From contig JAXDDX010000125.1 of the NCBI GenBank assembly GCA_034670405.1, forward strand, positions 310,001 to 374,000: a stretch of DNA of 64,000 bases, given 5' to 3'. The notes below the pieces were generated by a model. It had not been told where the DNA came from and ran no database searches. It saw only the letters and a program-made list of their open reading frames with translations. This stretch comes from Hoplostethus atlanticus. Taxonomy: Eukaryota; Chordata; Actinopteri; Trachichthyiformes; Trachichthyidae. A program made the position numbers and the translations under genes. Of this stretch, positions 1 to 10,899 are shown one piece after another; position 1 is the first letter of the stretch, and every line of letters begins with the position of its first letter.

Positions 1-1
1 T

Positions 2-2056
2 AAGGCAGGCCGCTTGCTAGCTCACCAGTTGAAATGCAAATCATCCTCTCGTATGATCTCTATGATTCGCAATACGTTGCATGAATTAACAATTGACCCA
101 TTTGAAATGAATGATACATTTATACAATACTATACAAATCTATATGCACATCAGAATTCCCAGTTAGCAACTTAAACATGTTATCCTTTCTGGTAACACT
201 TTATATTAAGGTCCTTGTAATAAGTGTTAGTTAATAGGTAATAAGGCCCTTATAAGGCCTTATAAGATGCTTATTAACATGATTATGTGTTAATAAGACT
301 TTACAAGTGTTAATAATAGCATTATAAACATGTTTATTGTTAGATTATAAGACATTTATGAGCACTTATAAGAAACTTGTAAACAGTTTGTAGACAGCTT
401 AAGAACATTAATAAAAGCCCTATGGGTTTCTTATAAATGTTTATAATTGCAAACAAACACATTTAATATGTCCTTGTTAAACCTTTACTAAGGTTTTTTG
501 TTGCTATATTAAGGCTAATAAATCATGTCCTCTCAATCCGCTTTTGTTCGCCTTAGCCATAGAACCCCTTTCTATTGAGTTGAAAATGTCACAGTCCATA
601 CGTGGAATTCATAAGATGGGTATTGAATATAGAGTTTCTTTGTACGCAGATGACCTACTGTTATACATTGCAGATCCAGTGTCTTGCGTTCCTGATATTG
701 TGAGAATGCTAGGTGAATTTGGAAGTTTCTCTGGTTATAAATTACATTTTTCTAAAAGTGAATGTTTCCCCATTAACAATCTAGCTCTGCAGATCCCAGA
801 CAAAGATTTACCTTTCCGACTGTCCAAATCTGGCTTTAAATATCTAGGAATCAATATTACCCGTGCCTTTTCTGATCTCTATGATGAGAATTTTAAACCC
901 CTAATCAGCAAATTAAAGTCTGACTTTCAAAGGTAAAAACCCTAGGGTTCGCAGAGAACTCCTAGAGAGACCTAGGACACAAGGTGGCTTGGCACTCCCC
1001 AATTTTAGGAATTATTATTGGGCTGCTAACTTGCAAAACATTATATATTGGTTTCAATCCCCAGAAACTGAATGGTGAGGCAAGATCCTGCATGTCAACA
1101 TCCCTTTCTGCTCTAGTCACAGCAAAATTACCTTTTCCAGCATCACAACACACCTCATCCCCCGTGGTAAATTTCACTCTCAAAGTATGGGCACAATTCA
1201 GAAAGAAATTAAAACTTACAGACTTCTCTATTCAAAGCCCTATCTAATCACCTCTTCCTTGCGTCTAAATTGGATCATACTTTTACACAGTGGCAAAGAG
1301 TTGGTCTCAACAATTGTAATGATTTTTATATAGATGGTGTATTTGCAAGTTTCAATACCCTCTCTAAAAAATTTTAACTTAAACAATCAGATCTATTCCG
1401 ATACTTTTAAGTCTGTCATTTTGTCCAAACCTTTAGTCCAACCTTTTCCACCTTACTGCCAGCCTCTGGACTGGACAGCATTTTACGAATCCCTGTACGA
1501 CGAAAAGGCAAAATTTCAAATATATTGAATATAATAATCTCCCTTCAAAAAGGGTCACTAGATAAGATCAGAATGGAATGGACTGAAGAACTTGGGATAC
1601 AAATATCTGACTTGGTCTGGGACTGCTCACAGAGTAGAGTCAATGGAACAACCTCCCGTTGTCACAATACTAAAGCAGACATGGCACATATGTTTTGGTT
1701 CAATGTTGAGAGACTTCTGGTCATCCATTTGTAATATTTTGAATGCAGCATTCGATACGAATGTAAAGCCTAGCGCAGAATTGGCCATTTTTGGGGTTTT
1801 AGTAAATGAGCTCCTATTACCAAGCTATAAGAAAGAAGCTTTTGCATTCGCTTCCCTTTTGGCTCATAGAAGAATACTTTTATATTGGAAATCTCCTGAA
1901 CCACCACACACATCACTTTGGCTTAGCGACCTGGTACTTTTCCTGAAATTAGAAAAAATAAAATACTTCATTAGAGGATCAACTAAAACATTTATGAAAA
2001 CTTGGAACCCCTTCATCTTATACTTTGAAGGACTCAAAACCCTCCCCTCAGATTAA
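2..2056 (+). mobile_element. L1-like LINE, ORF2 3' part, degraded
   Basis: A 5'-truncated non-LTR retrotransposon of the fish L1/Swimmer-like type. Positions 2-172 encode KAGRLLAHQLKCKSSSRMIS and ...FIQYYTNLYAHQNSQLAT, the linker between endonuclease and reverse transcriptase. After an insertion and loss of sequence, coding resumes near 526 with CPLNPLLFALAIEPL and YADDLLLYIADP (RT catalytic YADD). The C-terminal region continues to SWPFIL-type wording and a stop at 2056. Frames change at about 936, 984-1250 and 1530-1600, and stops interrupt it, so it is dead. It is 3' of the mapped ryr2 exons and in the opposite orientation. Confidence 0.85.
173..525. repeat. TTA-rich interspersed repeat inserted in the LINE
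   Basis: An AT-rich segment that separates two coding pieces of the LINE. It starts near GTAACACTTTATATTAAGG, a motif common at the ends of fish non-autonomous DNA elements, and contains repeated TTATAAG and TTAATAAG words. No coding capacity. The opposite end lacks a clear inverted copy, so the element is truncated or the LINE lost sequence with it. Family assignment is uncertain. Confidence 0.5.
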
Positions 2057-2216
2057 GTGTGATGATAGACAATACAATGCCCTGACTATTTCACCCACTA
2101 AACAGCGTCACTGTGTGTGATGGCCCAGGGGGAGCGTATGATGGCCCTTTTATTTTTTTTATATACTGTATGTGTGTGTGTATGTGTGCATATGTATATA
2201 CATGTATAATTATTTC

Positions 2217-2220
<4 letters not shown>

Positions 2221-2259
<39 letters not shown>
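2221..2259. repeat. (TTA)n microsatellite
   Basis: Thirteen TTA units downstream of the L1-like LINE, close to where its 3' end would be. Confidence 0.9.
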
Positions 2260-2260
<1 letters not shown>

Positions 2261-2785
2261 GTGAAATGACTTGTGATGATAACCCTTTTTCTCAATAGAA
2301 ATACTGTATAGAAAGGCAAAGGCGGAGTTATTTCTACCCAAAAAAAATTGGCCTCGTCCGACTGTGACTGACTGGTGGAAATAATCATGCATCACTTTTT
2401 GAAATGTTTTCTGAGAGGTTTAGAAATGTGAAAGGGATATGGTATTGGAGGAGGACTCATTGTCTAAGCATGAGCTGTAGGAATGAAAAATACAATGTGA
2501 GGAGGACAATGGTTTGGGATTAGCATTATGTATACATTACAGTGTGCTACATTGTGATAAGGAATATAGTGTATTTAGGAGTCTGTTATTATACAAATCT
2601 CATTATTGTCATCTGTGGGGAGAGACTAGCCATGTAGTCTCATTTGGCGTTTTCTCCACACTACACTCAAGCTGTATTTCGTCAAAACGAAGGCAACAAC
2701 ACTTTAGAAGAAGTAAAGTCAATGATTGAGATGTAGCCTATTGGTGGAGAAAGGAGGCAGATAGACAGATAGATGAACCACTTAC
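2260..2785. other. Non-coding stretch, nothing recognised
   Basis: Sequence between the LINE tail and ryr2 exon w32. It is intronic if the next ryr2 exon lies to the left of the window. I see no exon, element end or RNA gene in it. Confidence 0.5.
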
Positions 2786-2836
2786 TTCAAAACTCTTCAC
2801 TTCCTCTCCATCTTCATCCTCTTCATCATGACAGCT
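2786..2836 (-). CDS. ryr2: ryr2 exon w32 (last exon in window)
   Basis: 51 bp, 17 whole codons, acceptor CATCAG, consensus GTAAGT donor. It encodes SCHDEEDEDGEEVKSFE, the acidic loop that precedes EKEMEKQKLLYQQARLH in RyRs. The next exon (starting EKEMEKQK) was not found between here and position 1, so it lies outside the window. Confidence 0.94.
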
Positions 2837-3007
2837 CTGATGGGAGGAAAATAACGAGTAATGATAAAACAGACATGGAGAGAGGGAGAGGAGGAATTAT
2901 AAGATGTTGCAATGGGAATATAGTTTGAGTTAATTTCTATTACTACTATGGCAAGTACTACTACTACTATGTAATGAAAATGATTCTGGTACTGGTTTAA
3001 CTGGTAC

Positions 3008-3059
3008 CTTAGCCATGATGTCAGCATAGGCCATGTAGAGATGATCCTCATCCAGTTTA
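3008..3059 (-). CDS. ryr2: ryr2 exon w31 (52-bp exon)
   Basis: 52 bp, acceptor TTGCAG, donor GTACCA. It encodes (C)KLDEDHLYMAYADIMAK. The human version is CKLEEDFLYMAYADIMAK. The intron upstream (3060-6687) carries a hAT remnant and a Tc1 copy. Confidence 0.94.
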
Positions 3060-3799
3060 CTGCAACAAGAAGAAATCTTCAGTTGGCAAATTAATTGGTG
3101 AATTGATTTCTGAGTTGGCATTAATAGATTGACCAAAATAATAATTTAATTTAATGATATTAAGAATAGGGATGACTAGTTGAGAGGATGTGCGTCATTG
3201 TTTTGTATTATTGTTGTTAGTATTTGTTTGTACGTTGACTGACTTCACTGTCTCCCATAAATAGGTTCATCTGTGGCACACCATCACAATATTGGGAAAA
3301 AAATAACAAACAAATAATCTCAGCATTTACAAGTAGAAAAGGAATGCCCTACTACCACAAATAAAATTCTGAGCTAAGGAAAATACTGCTGTTAATTATC
3401 ACCTATGGCTATTGTGCTAAAGGCCCACCTGTTCAAAGGTTGCACGATAGTGGTAGTGGTTGAGTTGTCTCTGCCGTGCCATGTGCAACATTCTTTTATA
3501 TTGATATTGTCTATTTCTATGATAAAATAATTTTCATAAGTCAAAACACACAGTTCATGCTTGATTTTCATGTTTAACAATAGTTATTTTGCCCAAAAAT
3601 GTATAATGAATTTTGGTATTTTGTATACACTGACTAGTCGATTTGTCGTTCAGACCACCCATTGACTCAGCTCTTCATACTCTCCCTTACCTCAAGGTTT
3701 AAACTATGACACAACTGATCAACTAAAAGGTGAAACCACAGGAATACTGAAATGATCATAAAAGGAAAATACAATTCAAGTAGACAGTGACAGTACAAA

Positions 3800-4730
3800 C
3801 AATGTGGCTGTACTGGGGCCCAAGGCTGGAGAGGGCCCATCTGATGCGGGCCCCAATGGCATTTGTTATGGGCCCCTTTGACTGCTACACTTACTGCAAC
3901 GAAATTACCCGTATGTGTGTGCAAGAGTATGAATACATAATGTATATTATCTGATTAGAGAGCCTATCAGCTTCATATGATCATCACATAGCAATTATCT
4001 TCACGGTTACAATGTTTTTCTTTATGCAAAATAGTGTGTGGCAAACTATATATGTTTATTATACAGAAATCGTATATAAACTATGAAATTAAATTCTTTC
4101 ATATTATTGCTATTTTCAGATATGCACAGATTTCTGGGAATCTGCATGCTGTAGTCCATTGACCAATCAATATCAAGTCTCTATTTGATCATATGACAAT
4201 AGCCAGTTTAGGCGCAAAATCTTAACATCAGTTAGCTAGCCGGTGACAAACAGCAAGCAGCTAGCAATTTTAAACACAAGAGTGGGTCTCAAAAAAGAAA
4301 GGAAAGAAAGGACCAGGAGGAAAAAGTGGCTATGCTCCCAAAATTGAACGGATTATTTAAAAGCAGTCGCTCGCCCGCAGATGTTCCCTCCAGCAGTTGC
4401 ATCAGCAGCAACCGTGATACTGTGAACCGTGGTATCACCATCGCTGCACCCATCGAGGTCAAAACCTTGCAGGTAGGACAGCAAGCTAGATATAGGCTTA
4501 AGTAATCGTAGGGTACTGTTAGATGTAAATTACAATTTAGATATAATTGATGTTGGGTTTACTAGGCTACAAGTTAGGTAATTTCTGGTAACTACAAGCT
4601 AGTTAACATAGCTTAACCTGAGGAGCAGCATAGGACAGGAGAGACTGAGTGGGCTGGCTATCCTGTCTATTGAGAGCATCACAGCCCAGGGGTTGAATAT
4701 TAAGGACATTGTCGAGGCTCGTCGGATGCC
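3800..4730 (+). mobile_element. hAT (ZMYM-type) DNA transposon remnant
   Basis: Two transposase pieces are visible. Positions 4278-4472 encode KSGSQKRKERKDQEEKVAML PKLNGLFK..., the lysine-rich N-terminus typical of ZMYM-like hAT transposases, and end at a possible GTAGG donor. Positions 4618-4728 encode LRSSIGQERLSGLAILSIES ITAQGLNIKDIV, the C-terminal hAT dimerisation tail. The catalytic centre between them is missing. A GGGCCC-rich patch at 3806-3880 resembles the ends of such elements. The remnant is an internally deleted, inactive copy in the w30-w31 intron. Confidence 0.7.
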
Positions 4731-5217
4731 ATTCCAATAGGTGAGGACCCTACAAGTGCTTTTTCAAGGGGATTTGAGGTATTTGATGTCTGCCATGCCA
4801 GCCTGTTAGAGAGAGTTGGATCGCCGCGGAGTGCCTGTCTCCTTATGTGTGTGGCAAAGCCACAGTACAGTACAGTAGGCCTATATTGTGTGGCGCCGTG
4901 CCAAACCATGCCTCTTTTCAGTTTTTTGGTCTTCTTTGGTGTTTCTCTGTTATTGACGCAAGGAGTAGCCTGTTGCTATATGTAAACAGCTATAGTTAGT
5001 TGACTTTAGTTGATTTGAATCTGTGAATCATCTGTTCAGCACTGTCCCTGCATGTATCAGAACGCTATCCATGGTTAAATCCATGGTTAAAGTGTATCCA
5101 TGTGTAAAGTGTGTTCACTTTAATCCCTACATATTAAGTAACTCTTTTTAAGTAACTTAAGTAACCTGTTTTTGAACCATTATATTGTTTAACTGAGAAA
5201 ATGAAATGGAAAATCCC

Positions 5218-6371
5218 AAACATGGCCAAAAAGTATGTGGACACATGCTTGTTGAACATCTCATTCCAAAATCATGGGCATTAATATGGAGTTGGTCACC
5301 CTTTGCTGCTATAACAGCCTCCACTCTTCTGGGAAGGCTTTCCACTAGATCTTGGAACATTGCTGCGGGGATTTGCTTCCATTCAGCCACAAGAGCATCA
5401 CTGATGTTGAGTGATTACACTTGACTGGCAGTCGGTGTTCCAATTCATCGCAAAGATGTTCATTGGGGTTGAATTCAGGGCTCTGTGCACACTGATGGAC
5501 CTCACTTTGTGTACAAGGGCTTTGTCATGCTGAAACAGGAAAGGGCTTTCCCCAAACTGTTCCCACAAAGTTGGAAGAACAGAATCGTCTAGAATGCCAT
5601 TGTATGCTCTAGCGTTAAGATTTCACTTCACTGGAACTAAGGGGTCTAGCCCGAACCATGAAAAACAGCCCCAGACCATTATTCCTACCCCACCAAACTT
5701 TACAGTTGGTGCTATGCATTCAGGCAGGTAGCGTTTTCCTGGCATCCGCCAAACCCAGATTCGTCTGTCAGATTACCAGATGGTAAAGAGTGATTCATCA
5801 GTCCAGAAAACACATTTCCACTGCTCCAGAGTCCAATAATGGCAAGCTTTACACCACTCCAGCCAACGCTTGGCATTGCACATGGTGATCTTAGGCTTGT
5901 GTGTGGCTGCTCGACCATGGAAACCAATTTCATGAAACTCCCGACGAACAGTTCTTGTGCTGACGTAGCTTCCAGAGGCAGTTTGATACTCGGTAGTGAG
6001 TGTTGCAACTGAGAAAGGCGATATTTATGCACTTCAGCACTCGGCGGTCCCGTTCTGTGAGCTTTTGTGGCCTACCACTTTGCAACCAAGCTGTTGTTGT
6101 TCCTAGACGTTTCCACTTCACAAGAACATCACTTACAGTTGACCAGGGCATAAATTTGACAAACTAACTTGCTAAGGTGGTGGAATCCCATATCAGTGCC
6201 ACGTTGAAAGTCACTGAGCTCTTCAATACGGCCCGTTCTACAGCCAATGTATGTCTATGGAGATTGCATGGTTTTCTGCTTGATTTTATACACCTGTCAG
6301 CAATGGGTGTGGCTAAAATAGCTGAATCCAGTAATTAGAAGGGGTGTCCGCATATCTTTGGCCATGTAGTG
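5218..6371 (-). mobile_element. Tc1/mariner transposon, degraded (copy A)
   Basis: Inverted ends: CATGGCCAAAAAGTATGTGG at the left and the complement of ATATCTTTGGCCATGTAGTG at the right. The minus strand encodes a Tc1 transposase: the helix-turn-helix part at 5930-6151 (STVSDVLVKWKRLGTTTAWL, then QSGRPQKLTERDRRVLK) and the first catalytic Asp in VFWTDES near 5800. The frame is shifted several times and stops follow, so it is inactive. It sits in the w30-w31 intron. Confidence 0.85.
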
Positions 6372-6687
6372 TATGTATTATAGCCTCACTAAATACTTCA
6401 CTAATGTGTTTTGATCAGCACTAGATTTGTATTAGTGTATGTTGGGTCTGGCCACTACTACAACATTCGCCTTATTGGCTGAGCCCCTTCTTGCTCCCTG
6501 CTCACATCTCCCATAGCAAAGGAAGAAATATTTATCCTAAATATTTGTTTTTTTTATGATGATGTTTTTCCTGCTGCACATTATATCCAGTGATGTAAAC
6601 TATGACCTCCAGTCAAGTCAGGTTGTTTTTAAATGTGTTAAAATAAACTTGACATTACATCCCTGCTTATATCTATGTAGAACCCAC
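6372..6687. other. Intron sequence, nothing recognised
   Basis: Remaining part of the w30-w31 intron. No element end or gene is recognisable. Confidence 0.5.
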
Positions 6688-6794
6688 CATTTCTCTGTGA
6701 GGGCCGTTCTACTGAACAGCTGAATGAGTTGATGCAGTGGATCGATGCGTTTCACACCTTCATCTTCCTCAGATGGCTCCTCTTCACCCGGTTT
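6688..6794 (-). CDS. ryr2: ryr2 exon w30
   Basis: 107 bp, acceptor TTTTCAG, donor GTGGGT. It encodes KPGEEEPSEEDEGVKRIDPL, HQLIQLFSRTALTEK and two bases of Cys. The acidic EEEPSEEDEG loop followed by KR-DPLHQLI-LFSRTALTEK matches RYR2. A sense-strand TG-rich tract (6812-6834 on plus as CA) lies just upstream of the acceptor. Confidence 0.96.
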
Positions 6795-7553
6795 CTGAAA
6801 AGCACACACAAACACAAACACAAACACACACACACTCCAAGGTGAGTCCAGGTGACAAAGATACAATAGTGGCAATAACAAGCAATGACCAAACTGATGG
6901 ACCTCTTAATTATCTCTCTTTTGCCCATTCTTCTCCTATCTGTCTCAATTCAGTTAGCTTGAACAAGTCCATTCTCTTCTCTGCCCATTCTCCTCTGACC
7001 ACTCTCATTAACAAGGTGTTTTTGAACACAGAACTGCTGCTCACCGGATGTTTTTTGTTTATCGCAGGAGCTGCCCTCCTGGTATTTACCCAGGAGCAAC
7101 CACAAGTGGCACCAACAATCATATCACGGTCAATGTCGTTTAGATCACGCATCTTGCCATTCTCATGTTTGGTCGAATAAAAAACTAAACCACTTCACCA
7201 TGTCTGCATGCTTTATATATTGAGTTGCAGCTTCATGATTTGCTGTTTGGAGGAGCAGGCTATTTGAGTTAACAAGCACGAGTAACTAACTAGTGGCCGG
7301 TAAGTGTACACTCTTTATAAGCATACATACGGAAACACACTTTCACAAACACACAATGTTCAAACTCCCAAAAAAACAAAAACAAAAACAATCCTACACA
7401 TAGACCTCCATACTGATGACACAATTGTGTTTCTCTATTTGTTTGCTTGTTTTATTTTTTGCTTGCTTGCTTTCTTATTATCTATGGTAGTGGCAATGAT
7501 GATATGGCAATGATAAACTTCTGTACCCTCAGTGTATATTTAAATGAACTTAC
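6795..7553. other. w29-w30 intron, simple repeats only
   Basis: The intron holds a CA-rich tract at 6812-6834, poly-A/T patches near 7370-7400 and 7440-7480, and no recognisable element. Open stretches on both strands here lack similarity to anything I know. Confidence 0.5.
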
Positions 7554-7650
7554 AGCCAGATCCTCTATGAGCTTATCTTCAAAGTAATGTTCCTCTGCCT
7601 CGATCCAGGACTTCTCATAGCCCTGCAGAAACAAGTTGACAGCCCGGTGC
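7554..7650 (-). CDS. ryr2: ryr2 exon w29
   Basis: 97 bp, acceptor AACCAG, donor GTAAGT. It encodes (R)HRAVNLFLQGYEKSWIEAE then EHYFEDKLIEDLA. LPRHRAVNLFLQGYEKSWIETEEHYFEDKLIEDLAK is the mammalian RYR2 sequence as recalled, so only one residue differs in the exon. Confidence 0.96.
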
Positions 7651-7732
7651 CTGGTTGGGGGGAGATATCGGTGGAAAATCAGTCTTTTTTTTTAAATATT
7701 TTTTTACAAAATATAGTAACAAAGTGTATATA

Positions 7733-7760
7733 TGTGTGTGTGTGTGTGTGCGTGTGCATG
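7733..7760. repeat. (GT)n microsatellite beside the w28 donor
   Basis: A GT run on the plus strand, CA on the ryr2 sense strand, starting about 30 nt beyond the 5' splice site of w28. CA repeats near donors are known binding sites for hnRNP L; a role here is inference. Confidence 0.85.
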
Positions 7761-7791
7761 TGCATGTTTGTTGGTGTGTCACTTCATATAC

Positions 7792-7904
7792 CTGGGCAGG
7801 TTATATAGCGGTGCCATCCTGAAGCAGGCCACCACCGCTCTCTTCCTCTGTTTGGACAGCAGTTTGTGCCAGACAGCCTTCTTACTGCGCTGAGGATGCT
7901 CAAC
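7792..7904 (-). CDS. ryr2: ryr2 exon w28 (calmodulin-binding helix)
   Basis: 113 bp, acceptor TTTCAG, donor GTATAT. It encodes [37 protein letters not shown] and two bases of Arg. [20 protein letters not shown] is the calmodulin-binding segment known from RYR1 (about 3614-3643) and RYR2 (about 3583-3603), with aromatic/aliphatic anchors and basic residues all retained. It begins the central domain that couples cytosolic sensing to the pore. A sense-strand CA repeat follows the donor (plus strand GT, 7733-7760). Confidence 0.97.
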
Positions 7905-8937
7905 CTGAAAACACATATCACACAACTCAGTGTAACCCATGTGAAATATAGGGCTACCAAAACCCAATATGTCATTTAGAAGTGTAGTTGCATGTTGTTC
8001 CCACAAGGGGCAAGCACTGTTTGCGCATCTAAAGGGTAGAGAGCGCTCATTTCATTTAATATCTTCCTGTAAACGTGCTGCAAATCCACTAAACACATAA
8101 TCTGAGCTGTGAACGTGAGGGAGGCAGTTTCTGTTTCTTCTTATATGTGTTTGAGACTCCGATTGTTTTTTTGAACTACCAGATAGGATTTGGAGGATTT
8201 CGTGATGGCAAGCCGAGCCCAGTGAGACTGTGGACGGTCGTGGAAGTGGTGTGGCCAACCGTAGGATCTGTCCATGGAAGACGTCTGACTAGCTCGATTC
8301 GTTCATACAGATACCAGATAAGAACACGTACACACATGCACGGATAAGGAACTGAACACTTGGATCTCAAACTCCTTAATTTAAAGGAGCATTCGTTGAC
8401 CTTTTCAACCTGGAAAAGACTTATTCTTTGTTTCTTTGTTATTTTAAAGAGCTCTATTTTTTTTTTCTTTACATACAAATCACAGCGCTGCATATGTTGT
8501 ATTGTTGCTGTAAGGCAATAAAATTGTCAGCTGTTCAACTTAACACCAACTCCTCTCGTGAGTTATTCAAGGCATACTACTCCCTAAACCTAGGTAGATG
8601 TTAGTGTCCCTATTACTACCTTTGGTTAGGACCAGGGGCGCTACATCAGTATAGAGGGCTTTCGGATGACGTAACACACCCTCTGGTGGCCATATTGGAG
8701 GTGCTCAGCTCTTAGCTCAGCTGTTAACAGCCAATTGCATTTCCAAGCTCACGATTTGGCCATCTTACCAGAAAGGGTTCATTTCTGTCTGTTTTTGACT
8801 GGGAACTGATCATTTCTTCACTGATGCATCTGTTTAATTTTGTTTAGATAATGTCTGCTTGTTAGCTAGCTGATCATAGTATCTGGTCAGCTAACTATCA
8901 CTATCTTGTTTCCACATCCGATCTACACACTAGCCAA
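7905..8937. other. w27-w28 intron, left part, nothing recognised
   Basis: Intron sequence before the nested Tc1/Gmr1 insertion. There is a T-rich patch at 8450-8470. I see no coding similarity. Confidence 0.45.
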
Positions 8938-8979
8938 TGTACAGTCATGCTTGAAAGTTTGCGTGAGTTTCTACTATGG
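8938..8979. mobile_element. Tc1 terminal repeat, split by the Gmr1 insertion (copy B, left)
   Basis: ACAGTCATGCTTGAAAGTTT is the terminal repeat of the Tc1 family also seen at 56250-57024. The internal part of the same copy resumes at 16717, right after the Gmr1 element. The reading across the two flanks (ending TATGG and continuing AATCATTATTTAATC) lines up with the other copy, where the corresponding region is continuous. Confidence 0.7.
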
Positions 8980-9397
8980 TGTTAGGGAGTGTAAGCCGAG
9001 AGACTTTGCTCAACCCTCCAAACAAATGGCACAGTCACAAATAGCAGTTGTAGTGCACAATAATGCGCATGCGTGAGGCGGGAAATGGCACAATATAGCC
9101 AGCCCGGACATGGCGGCTCGCTTTAGGACCCAGCGGCCGCCACCTGACTACACACAGGAGAAGAGGAGAATGAGAATGAGGAGAAGACAGCAAAATGATT
9201 CTGATCACGGTAGTTGTAATATTAAAAAATAAACGATGGAGTGATTATACTGGTACCTGTATCATTAATGTGGGGAAATGGGAAAATGTACCGGTTAGAT
9301 TGCATGCTACAAAAGCGGGACTGTTTGTATGCGAGTGTGTATAATGGCGTGCCTCTACCCAGTGCTGCCCACCACCAGTGACAGCTTCTCTGTCACA
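8980..9397 (-). repeat. Gmr1 element, 3' LTR (left)
   Basis: Begins TGTTAGGGAGTG and ends CTTCTCTGTCACA on the plus strand. About 418 bp, roughly half the length of the right LTR; the shared parts are nearly identical. Flanked outside by TATGG. Confidence 0.9.
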
Positions 9398-9888
9398 TTA
9401 CCATCCTCTTCTCCTGAGGCAACGACGTTAGGCAGCCGAGATAGGTAATCCGCTGTCACTTTCTCCTTCCCTGCCTTATGCCGTACCTGGAACTTGAAGG
9501 GCTGGAGTTCCAGATACCAGCGGGTCACTCTGGAGTTGCGATCCTTCATGGTCTCAATCCAGGTCAAGGCTCTGTGGTCGGTGTCGAGGTCAAACTCCCT
9601 ACCAAGGAGGTAGTACCTCAGGCTGTCTAGTGCCCACTTGATGGCCAGACACTCCTTCTCGATGGTGGAGTACCTGGTTTCCCGAGGCAGGAGTTTTCGA
9701 CTCAGGTACAAAACTGAACGCTCTTCCCCTGGGTCTCCCTGAGCCAGCACCGCCCCAATGCCCACCCCAGAGGCATCCACTTGGACCAGAAATTTTCGCT
9801 CAAAGTCCGGACTCTGAAGGACTGGAGAAGAGCACAGGTGGGATTTCAGGGCCTGAAAGGCAACTTCACATTCCTGTGTCCACTTCAC
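9398..9888 (-). pseudogene. Gmr1 RNase H
   Basis: Minus strand, last coding part before the left LTR: VDASGVGIGAVLAQ, YSTIEKECLAIKWALDSLRY, FDLDTDHRALTWI and KVTADYLSRLP. Catalytic Asp and Glu positions of the gypsy RNase H are visible. Confidence 0.9.
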
Positions 9889-10115
9889 TGGGTTGCTGGC
9901 GAGCTTTCCAGTGAGACTGGTCAGAGGTGCGGCCAGAGTGGAGAATTGAGGGATGAACCTTTCGATACCACCCTACCAGCCCAAGGAAGGACCTCACCTG
10001 GGTCTTTGTGCAGGGTCAGGGGCTGTTGAGGATGGCCTCTATCTTGTCCACCTGAGGCCGAACCTCCCCTCATCCTAGATGATAGCCCAGGTACTTTGTC
10101 TCCTGTTTTGCCCAC

Positions 10116-10740
10116 TCACATTTCTGCAGATTCAGGGTGAGTCCAGCGGCGTTGATCTTTCCCAGAACTCTGGTTCTGCTCCAGATGCTCCTCCCATGTT
10201 CGGCTGTAGATCACCACGTCATCCAAGTAGGCCGCACTACAGTCCTCACAACCTTGGAGCACCCGGTCCATAAGTCTCTGGAACGTTGCTGGCGCACCAT
10301 GGAGTCCAAAGGGCATGGTGGTGAATTGGAAGAGCCCAAGTGGAGTCCTGAAGGCAGTGAGCGGCTTTGACTGCTCGTCCAGGGGAACCTGCCAGTACCC
10401 CTTACAGAGGTCCAGGGTGGTGATGAAATTGGCTCTTCCAATTCTCTCAAGGAGGTCATCTATCCGGGGCATCGGGTAGGCATCGAAGAAGGAGATGGCA
10501 TTCAACTTCCGGAAGTCAATGCAGACCCGAAGGGACACATCTTTCTTGGGTACAATGACGATGGGGCTGCTCCATTCACTCTTTGAATGCTCAATGACCC
10601 CCAGCTCTAGCATGGTCCGGATCTCATCCTTTAGAGCCCCAATCAGTCGTTCAGGCACTCTGTAGCAGCGCTGGCGCACTGGATACTGGTCAGGCTTAAT
10701 CCGAATGGAATGCTTCAGGGTGGTGGTCCGTCCTGGCTTC
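10116..10740 (-). pseudogene. Gmr1 reverse transcriptase
   Basis: Minus strand RT fingers and palm: GVIEHSKSEWSSPIVIVPKK, RVCIDFRKLNAISFFDAYPM, FITTLDLCKGYWQVPL, FQFTTMPFGLHGAPATFQRL and the catalytic AAYLDDVVIYS. The Ty3/gypsy character of the RT is clear. Confidence 0.92.
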
Positions 10741-10899
10741 TGCTGGAACAAGCGTGGGAAGTTCCCGAATACTACCTGCAGCTCCACTGGCCAATTACCG
10801 TCCAGATGAGAGAGGTCCACATTGCCAGGCTTCTTCCAGGCCTCCACTACGCCCTCCGAGTCATCTTCCTCTGCCAACTGACGGACTAGAAGAGATGTA

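Noticed and set aside
1-2785. Downstream ryr2 exon encoding EKEMEKQKLLYQQARLH
   Set aside because: Not found by eye. The stretch is taken up by the L1-like LINE and its flanks.
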